DNA from: Psychrobacter sp. JB385
Lineage (GTDB): Bacteria > Pseudomonadota > Gammaproteobacteria > Pseudomonadales > Moraxellaceae
DNA: 64,000 bases
Direction of reading: 5' to 3'
Assembly: GCF_900163785.1 (NCBI RefSeq)
Contig: NZ_FUKN01000012.1
Coordinates: 159,533 to 223,532 of the forward strand
This document shows, one piece after another, positions 58,501 to 64,000 of this stretch. Under the pieces are notes generated by a model, which saw only the letters and a list, made by a program, of their open reading frames with translations, was not told where the DNA came from and made no database searches. The position numbers were made by a program, and so were the translations under genes. Within the stretch, counting starts at the first letter, position 1. Every line of letters begins with the position of its first letter.

Positions 58501-58786
58501 AAGAACTCTCTTGGTTTTGTCTGATGCTTGCGCAGTCACTGCGGTTGCTATTAGTAGAAAGGATACAAACACTTACCGCACTTTAACGCTAGACAATGCG
58601 GCCACATATTAAAATGAAAGCCACAATAGCCAAACTGGCTCAGCGTTGTTTTACCAGCGCCTATAACCATTATGAAAGCCAGCTGTGTCTCACTCACTAT
58701 ACTTGAGCACATGAAGCCATTCTAAGTACGGCAATGTTTAGGCCTGCTATGATACCAAAAAAACCACTTTTCTGATGAAGAATATC

Positions 58787-59482
58787 ATGACTACACAACC
58801 TGCCAATGCTCAAAACCTTAATAATCCAAATGCTGAGCATGCAACATTATCCGAAACAAAAGCTGCTGAAGTAGAGACGCATCCATTTGCTCCCGTGTTG
58901 CCATCACATGCGACCATTATGATGATGGGGACGTTCCCACCAACCGCTGACAAATGGGCAATGAGCTTTCATTATCCCAACTTTTATAATGATATGTGGC
59001 GGATATATGGCCGAGTATTTTTTGATGATGCTGACTACTTTAGAGTAGGGAATGAGAAGCGCTTTGACCCTGAGCGTATTCGTGCCTTTATGTTCGAGCG
59101 CGGCATCGCTTCTTGTCCCACGGTCAAACAAGCCATTCGAGAGACAGGCAATGCGTCTGATAAAAATCTAACAGTCGTCACGCCAGTTGATTTGGACAAT
59201 ATTTTGCCACAAGTACCTCATGTAAAGACTTTGTTTACCACAGGCGGCAAAGCTACAGAAGTTTTGATGAGTTTACTTGAGACACCACCAGCCAAATCAA
59301 CATATCCTAAGACCAATCAAAGTATGGATTATCCTTACCAGTGGCAAAACGGTAACCAGATCGATATGGTTAATGACTTAACTTTATATAGATTACCATC
59401 AACCTCACGAGCTTATCCTTTGGCGCTAGACAAAAAAGTCGCTGCTTACAAGGCCTTCTTTGAGAAGATGGGTAAGTTGTAA
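58787..59482 (+). CDS. Uracil-DNA glycosylase superfamily protein (HDG/SMUG2-like)
   Basis: From ATG 58787 the protein has 231 residues. After a disordered Asn/Ala-rich N-terminus it shows MMMGTFPPTADKWAMSFHYPNFYNDMW (a UDG motif A like G-x-x-P), DLDNILPQVPHVKTLFTTGGKAT and the closing motif LPSTSRA, a variant of the S/T-S-P-A loop of UDG superfamily members of the family 6 (HDG) type. The substrate would be hypoxanthine or uracil in DNA (inference). Its terminator is at 59583-59614. Confidence 0.75.
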   Translation: MTTQPANAQNLNNPNAEHATLSETKAAEVETHPFAPVLPSHATIMMMGTFPPTADKWAMSFHYPNFYNDMWRIYGRVFFDDADYFRVGNEKRFDPERIRAFMFERGIASCPTVKQAIRETGNASDKNLTVVTPVDLDNILPQVPHVKTLFTTGGKATEVLMSLLETPPAKSTYPKTNQSMDYPYQWQNGNQIDMVNDLTLYRLPSTSRAYPLALDKKVAAYKAFFEKMGKL

Positions 59483-60009
59483 GTTTAAGAAGTGATAAGT
59501 CAATCATGATAATTGCTTAGTAGTAGAATTCCAACAGAGTAACGCAGTCCGCTAAAATCAAATCTTTCAAATGAAAACACCAAACCCCGCTTATTTTTAA
59601 TAAGTGGGGTTTTTTATGGCTTTTATGTCGCGTTAAAACTACAGATGGTTACATATTTTCTGGTATTGTTAACTTTTATTAAATATAGATTAAAATTTTT
59701 CTTAATTGACCGGATTTTATTTACCGTTCATCCGTAATATTGTATTTTTATTTACAAAATAAAGGTTGTTTTGATATATTTGAAATATTAAGTATACAAA
59801 TATATTACATTAATTTTCGATTATTACAGATTTTTATTCTGATATTGAAAAATAAAGATCTACAGATGGCAATTAGCAAGTGGTTTTACTCAGTTTCAGC
59901 AGAACAATCCATCCGTTATTTATTTGGTACAACAAAATATAGCTCTCTTCTGTACGACAACATAATCAACTACCTTACCAGTAATGCTACATACATTTAG
60001 GACTCTCTT
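59483..60009. other. 527-bp very AT-rich region before the autotransporter
   Basis: It holds the terminator at 59583-59614 and, beyond 59640, a strongly AT-rich stretch with many runs of T and A that must contain the autotransporter promoter. A 86-codon frame from 59740 is open but lacks a convincing ribosome site and protein character. Confidence 0.45.
59583..59614 (+). terminator. Intrinsic terminator of the UDG-like gene
   Basis: CCCCGCTTATT pairs with AATAAGTGGGG with one G-T pair and is followed by six T. Confidence 0.9.
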
Positions 60010-63000
60010 ATGTTAAACCATGTTTACCGCGTTGTTTTTAATCGTTCTACAGGGTGTTATACAGCCGTTAGTGAAATCAGCAAGTCCGGTGGAAAGTCTA
60101 ATAATAGATCAGGTCAAGTGGGTACTGTAGGCACAATACCAGCTGCGATACTAGGCAAGTCACTACGCCGGAGTGCTATAGGGGTTGCTATTGCTGGCGT
60201 ACTGGGATTGACGGCAATGAGTAGCCAGGCAGAAGTGTGCATCACGCAGCCCAGTGGAACAAATGGCAGTAACGCTCCACAAAATACATCTATAGCTTGT
60301 GGGTATTTCAACACAGCGCAAAATGGAGCCAGCTCAGCAGTAGGTGTAGAAAATAGAGCCTTGAGTTTTGGTTCAACGGCAGTAGGTTACAGCAATGAAG
60401 CTGGAGCTACAGGTATTTATAGCTCAGCTGTCGGTACTAGAAACACTGCCTCTGGTGAAAGTAGCTCAGCGATAGGTGCTTATAATAACGCACTAGGCGG
60501 TTCCAGTTCGGCTATAGGGTCGCAAAACTCTATCACTGTATTAGGAGGCGGAGGTTCAGCAGTTGGTATTTTAAATAGAGTAACTACAGGTAATGGTACA
60601 GCTTTAGGTAATGGCAATAAAGTCAATGGTTACATTGGTACAGCAGTAGGTTATCAGAACGAAGTTTTTGAACCTGCTCATCGCAGCTCAGCACTGGGCT
60701 TTTTGAACAAAACTTCAGGTGCCTATAGCCTAGCCACAGGTAGTGAAAACTCAGCTGCTGGTGAACGCAGTTCAGCGGTAGGTAGTCTAAACGAAGCCTC
60801 AAAGCTGTATAGTTCAGCTGTGGGTTATAGCAATAAAGCAACTGGTGAAGCTAGCTCAGCAGTGGGTTATACAAATACTGCTTCAGGCGTTCGTAGCTCT
60901 GCTACGGGTTATAGCAATGAAGCAATTGGTGAATCTAGCTCGGCATTGGGTAATGACAACAAGGCATTAGGGAGTAGTAGTGCATCAATAGGTCGTGGCA
61001 ACATTGCCTCAAATGTATCTAGCTCAGCGATAGGTAGTTATAACACTACTTCAGGCGATTATAGCTTAGCAGTGGGTCATGTTAACACAGCTTCAGGCAA
61101 TAGTAGCTCAGCGATCGGCAGTCGTAATAGTGTTTCTGGTGCAGGGGCTACCGCGATAGGTAGTGGCAGTGATAATATTCAAGTGGCTACAGCAGATGCG
61201 ACGGTCAATGAGGAGTTTAATACATCCACTTCTCCTATCCAAATAGGTGCTGATGGGCGCCGATTTAAAGATAACGGTAATGGCGGTCAGATTTTTGAGT
61301 TCTCAGCCTATGAGCGCTTAGGTAAAGGTGCCACCGCCGAAGGCATACGAGCGACAGCGTTAGGTAATACTTCAGTGGCAAGCGAACGTGATAGCCTCGC
61401 GATGGGTACAGGCTCAACGGCCAACATTCGTAACAGCGTTGCTTTAGGCGCACAAAGTCGCACTAGCGTTGAGGCAGGTGTGGCAGGTTATTCAGCTAAC
61501 GGCAATGTTAGTCCTATTTGGCAGTCAACTCTTGGTGCTGTTAGTGTTGGTGATACCAGTAACGCTGACTCAAACAATTGGAAAACTCGTCAAATTACAG
61601 GCGTAGCAGCAGGTACGTCTGATACAGACGCAGTGAACATTGCGCAATTAAAAAGACTAGAAACGACGGGTGTTTCTCATTTTAGTAGCGTAGCAAATGC
61701 TTTGGGTGGGGGCGCACAATTTAATAGTACGGGCGTCTTTATAGCACCGTCTTATACTCTTGGCAGCAATACCTATAGAGACGTTGGCAGTGCTTTTGCA
61801 GCAGTAGATGGTCGCCTAACTAAATTAGAGAGCCAAGGTGTACAGGGTGATAGCGCTTATAAAGTGGCTGTAAACAACAGTTTTTCAGGTACAGAGACCG
61901 AATGGTTAACCAGTCTAAAAGGTGAGCAAGGAATCCAAGGCAAAGATGGTTTAAATGGTAAAGACGGTATCAATGGCTTGAACGGTAAAGATGGCGTACA
62001 AGGTCCAGCAGGTCAAAACGGTGTTGATGGCTTGAATGGCAAAGATGGTACTAACGGTTTAAATGGTAAAGACGGTATCAATGGCATTGACGGTAAAGAT
62101 GGCGCACAAGGTCCAGCAGGTCAAAACGGCAAAGATGGCTTGAATGGTAAAGATGGTACCAATGGCATTGACGGTAAAGATGGCGCGCAAGGCCTAGCTG
62201 GACAAAACGGTATTGATGGTTTAAATGGCAAAGATGGCTTGAATGGTAAAGATGGCGCACAAGGTCCAGCAGGTCAAAACGGCAAAGATGGCTTGAATGG
62301 TAAAGATGGCGCCCAAGGCCCAGCGGGTCAAAACGGTAAAGATGGCTTGAATGGTAAAGATGGTGCCCAAGGTCCAGCTGGCCAAAACGGTATTGATGGT
62401 TTGAATGGCAAAGATGGTGCCAAAGGAGACAAAGGTGATTCAGGGATTAGCGAAGAAGCTCGAGTCGAACTAGAGAATAAGATTGAAGAAAGCCAAAAAC
62501 ATTTTGTTAGTGTCAATACTGTCGGTAATAAAAATGAAGGTAATTACGACAATTCAGGAGCGTCGGGTAAGGGTTCAATTGCCATTGGAGTCAGTGCAAA
62601 ATCAACCGGAAAAGATAGCGTTTCAGTTGGTAGTGGTTCTACAGTCACTGGCAACAGCTCAATTAGTGTGGGCACAAAAAATACAGTATCTGGTAACATG
62701 TCAGGTGCAATTGGTGATCCAAGTATTATTGGAGGCGACAGTAGTTACTCTTTAGGTAATGATAATGTTATTGGGAACACTTCTAATAATGTCTCTGTTG
62801 TAGGAAGCAATGTAAAAGTAGGCGCAACAGGTGCAAGTATTGTAGATGGCGCTCCTGTCTTTACTGGAGTTAATGATGCATCGAACTCGGTCGCTGTTGG
62901 TGAGTCAGTTAATGTACAAGCAACAAATGCTGTCGCAATTGGTAGCAATAGCAGCGTGACGCATACTAACTCAGTAGCACTAGGTGCAGGCTCGCAGACA

Positions 63001-63396
63001 AATGCAGCTAATACTGTATCCGTAGGTAATGCCGAGACTCAGCGCCGTATTACTAATGTTGCTGCTGGTATCAATCCAAATGATGCAGTTAATGTCTCTC
63101 AACTCAACCAAAATCGTGCTGAAGCCTTTGGTTATACAGATAGAAGAATCAATGATCTTGAAGGAGAGACGCATTCAGCAGTTGCAGGTGCCCTTGCTTT
63201 TGGTGCATTGCGTTATCCTAATGTACCAGGAAAAGTTAGCGTCGGTCTGGGCGGCGGTACATGGGAAGGTGAGACAGGTTATGCATTGGGTGTAGGCTAT
63301 ACCACGTCTAACGGACAGTTTTCTATCAGTAGCGCATTTGGTGGTAGTGGTAGTCAGAACGGTGGTAACGTAGGTGTTAGTTATACTTTTAACTAA
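60010..63396 (+). CDS. Trimeric autotransporter adhesin with collagen-like stalk
   Basis: The 1128-residue surface protein starts with an ESPR-type extended signal (MLNHVYRVVFNRSTG..., residues 1-25) and a hydrophobic signal helix (about 55-75) ending SSQAEV. Residues about 90-400 are YadA-like head repeats (SSAVGYSN..A.GE) of about 14 residues. Then come a neck-like section, residues 638-814 with 59 uninterrupted Gly-X-Y triplets, more head repeats, a second neck (RRITNVAAGINPNDAVNVSQLNQ) and the C-terminal four-strand anchor ending in VSYTFN. It forms a homotrimer in the outer membrane and very likely binds surfaces, host matrix or other cells. The part from 613 to 638 resembles phage-fibre sequences. 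Confidence 0.9.
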   Translation: MLNHVYRVVFNRSTGCYTAVSEISKSGGKSNNRSGQVGTVGTIPAAILGKSLRRSAIGVAIAGVLGLTAMSSQAEVCITQPSGTNGSNAPQNTSIACGYFNTAQNGASSAVGVENRALSFGSTAVGYSNEAGATGIYSSAVGTRNTASGESSSAIGAYNNALGGSSSAIGSQNSITVLGGGGSAVGILNRVTTGNGTALGNGNKVNGYIGTAVGYQNEVFEPAHRSSALGFLNKTSGAYSLATGSENSAAGERSSAVGSLNEASKLYSSAVGYSNKATGEASSAVGYTNTASGVRSSATGYSNEAIGESSSALGNDNKALGSSSASIGRGNIASNVSSSAIGSYNTTSGDYSLAVGHVNTASGNSSSAIGSRNSVSGAGATAIGSGSDNIQVATADATVNEEFNTSTSPIQIGADGRRFKDNGNGGQIFEFSAYERLGKGATAEGIRATALGNTSVASERDSLAMGTGSTANIRNSVALGAQSRTSVEAGVAGYSANGNVSPIWQSTLGAVSVGDTSNADSNNWKTRQITGVAAGTSDTDAVNIAQLKRLETTGVSHFSSVANALGGGAQFNSTGVFIAPSYTLGSNTYRDVGSAFAAVDGRLTKLESQGVQGDSAYKVAVNNSFSGTETEWLTSLKGEQGIQGKDGLNGKDGINGLNGKDGVQGPAGQNGVDGLNGKDGTNGLNGKDGINGIDGKDGAQGPAGQNGKDGLNGKDGTNGIDGKDGAQGLAGQNGIDGLNGKDGLNGKDGAQGPAGQNGKDGLNGKDGAQGPAGQNGKDGLNGKDGAQGPAGQNGIDGLNGKDGAKGDKGDSGISEEARVELENKIEESQKHFVSVNTVGNKNEGNYDNSGASGKGSIAIGVSAKSTGKDSVSVGSGSTVTGNSSISVGTKNTVSGNMSGAIGDPSIIGGDSSYSLGNDNVIGNTSNNVSVVGSNVKVGATGASIVDGAPVFTGVNDASNSVAVGESVNVQATNAVAIGSNSSVTHTNSVALGAGSQTNAANTVSVGNAETQRRITNVAAGINPNDAVNVSQLNQNRAEAFGYTDRRINDLEGETHSAVAGALAFGALRYPNVPGKVSVGLGGGTWEGETGYALGVGYTTSNGQFSISSAFGGSGSQNGGNVGVSYTFN
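61921..62451 (+). repeat. DNA repeat coding for the collagen-like stalk
   Basis: A block of 531 bases with 9-base periodicity and near-identical longer units coding GLNGKD, GAQGPAGQNGKD and similar. Several units of 54 bases (around 62245-62400) are almost identical at DNA level, so copy-number change by slippage or recombination is likely. Confidence 0.9.
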
Positions 63397-63427
63397 TTTG
63401 CATGGTTACTAATTCAAAATAAGTGAG

Positions 63428-63456
63428 CCTACCTTCTCAAAGAGGGTAGGTTTTAT
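63428..63456 (+). terminator. Intrinsic terminator of the autotransporter gene
   Basis: CCTACC (63428-63433) pairs with GGTAGG (63445-63450), extended by nearby complementarity, followed by TTTTATTTT. Confidence 0.75.
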
Positions 63457-63578
63457 TTTGTATATTAACAACCAATCCTTTCAACAGGTAGCTTAAAACC
63501 TTAAAATTCATAACTTATTGAAAAATATAAATAATTAAATTGCTATCTAGATAACTAATAAAAACCTTAAATCACTTC
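63457..63578. other. Spacer between autotransporter terminator and rrn promoters
   Basis: About 120 AT-rich bases upstream of P1, which could serve as an UP element or Fis-site region; I see no clear motif beyond A/T tracts. Confidence 0.4.
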
Positions 63579-63606
63579 TTGACCCGTTTTCAAACCCGCG
63601 TATAAT
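63579..63606 (+). promoter_or_regulatory. rrn promoter P1
   Basis: TTGACC (63579-63584), 16 bases, then TATAAT (63601-63606), followed by a GC-rich discriminator GCCACCC, a pattern typical of stringently controlled rRNA promoters. Confidence 0.75.
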
Positions 63607-63681
63607 GCCACCCAGTCGAAAGGGAAGGTAGATTGAGTATTGGATTGATGGAGATCATTCAAACAAACTTAAAATAAACCC

Positions 63682-63709
63682 TTGACACCAAAAATAAAGC
63701 GTCTATAAT
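63682..63709 (+). promoter_or_regulatory. rrn promoter P2
   Basis: A perfect TTGACA (63682-63687), 16 bases and a perfect TATAAT (63704-63709), followed by ACGCCCTC, a GC-rich discriminator. Confidence 0.8.
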
Positions 63710-63799
63710 ACGCCCTCATCAAGACAGACTGGCAGTGACGGATGTGTGAATTACACATAACTAACGCAGTTAACCTGATGAAACAAATTATAAAAAAGC

Positions 63800-63827
63800 T
63801 TGACAATTCAAATCATTATGATAAGAT
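63800..63827 (+). promoter_or_regulatory. rrn promoter P3
   Basis: A perfect TTGACA (63800-63805), 16 bases, then TAAGAT (63822-63827). The downstream sequence is GC-richer (CGGCTCGC). Confidence 0.65.
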
Positions 63828-63830
63828 AAT

Positions 63831-64000
63831 CGGCTCGCTAGATAGCTTAACCGGCAACGGGATGAGTAGATAGCGAAAGTAATACCCTATATATCGATGA
63901 CTGGACGACAGTGATTGAGACTATTTAAAAGCATAACTAAAGAACAACTTGTGTGGATTTTTGCTGAATCAGAATGCTAAAAAATAAAGTTGACTATCTT
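63831..64000 (+). other. Probable 5' leader of a ribosomal RNA operon
   Basis: After the three promoters about 170 bases run to the window end without a coding frame. The stretch AACAACTTGTGTGGATTTTT (63952-63971) resembles the E. coli rrn leader segment following boxA (ACAATCTGTGTGGGCAC). The 16S rRNA should start within roughly 100 bases after the window. Confidence 0.6.

Noticed and set aside
59740..60000. 86-codon open frame upstream of the autotransporter
   Set aside because: It lies in very AT-rich DNA, has no good ribosome site and shows no protein-like composition or known motif.
61921..62451. CRISPR-like regular repeats
   Set aside because: Periodicity is 9 and 54 bases in a coding frame, with no unique spacers.
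62078..62516. Minus-strand frames within the collagen repeat
   Set aside because: They arise from the 9-base periodic repeat and give repetitive His/Tyr or Pro strings.
63946..63956. boxA antiterminator at the window end
   Set aside because: The AAAGAACAA string matches the reverse complement of boxA, not boxA in the direction of transcription.

Overview
The window reads as chromosomal DNA of a Gammaproteobacterium of the family Moraxellaceae, most probably Psychrobacter (inference from protein content and composition, not from a database search). Pointers are the moderately AT-rich sequence, an AlmA-type alkane monooxygenase resembling that of Acinetobacter, and long acidic or alanine-rich tails on several small envelope proteins. 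Most genes are housekeeping genes in short operons separated by clear intrinsic terminators. I see no insertion sequence, integrase, CRISPR array or tRNA gene.

Layout. 1-4.3 kb: tail of a DUF4139 (MuiA-like) protein, a TANGO2/NRDE protein, rppH, OsmC and MAPEG proteins, dusC. 4.4-9.5 kb (minus strand): an FBH1-like helicase, tatABC, hisIE and a hotdog thioesterase. 9.7-15.1 kb: rpmI-rplT, pheS-pheT and ihfA. 15.3-24.2 kb: small lipoproteins, a YpfJ-type zinc protease, rho with a long leader, trxA, rluA, almA and a 2-hydroxyacid dehydrogenase. 24.5-28.7 kb: rapA and tesB. 28.8-36.7 kb (minus strand): an orphan HEPN-like gene, mutY, a GIY-YIG/DUF4357 gene, the YlqF GTPase and a large DUF2339 membrane protein. 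36.9-47.5 kb: dienelactone hydrolase, YcgN, DUF4105 protein, corC-lnt, an Ala-rich membrane protein, a POT peptide transporter and an M24 aminopeptidase. 47.7-53.9 kb: coiled-coil protein, fabF, anmK, and tyrS followed by a TIR-like gene and a DUF1653 gene. 54.1-59.5 kb: two alpha/beta hydrolases, an unknown protein, an SDR, upp and a uracil-DNA-glycosylase-like gene. 60.0-63.4 kb: a large trimeric autotransporter with a collagen-like stalk. 63.5-64.0 kb: three stacked strong promoters and a leader that look like the start of an rRNA operon whose 16S gene lies just beyond the window.

The genes support translation (pheST, tyrS, L35/L20, dusC, rluA, YlqF), transcription control (rho, rapA, ihfA), envelope building and export (tat, lnt, anmK, corC, adhesin), lipid and hydrocarbon metabolism (fabF, tesB, almA) and DNA repair (mutY, UDG-like, helicase).

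The most unusual elements are accessory genes placed in housekeeping operons: a stand-alone TIR/PF10137-type nucleotide-hydrolase-like protein one base after tyrS, a HEPN-like plus NTF2-like protein downstream of mutY, and a GIY-YIG nuclease between ylqF and mutY. Equally notable are the autotransporter with 59 uninterrupted Gly-X-Y triplets introduced by a phage-fibre-like segment, and two short tandem repeats in intergenic DNA. All family assignments rest on recalled motifs read by eye; no search or structure prediction was run.
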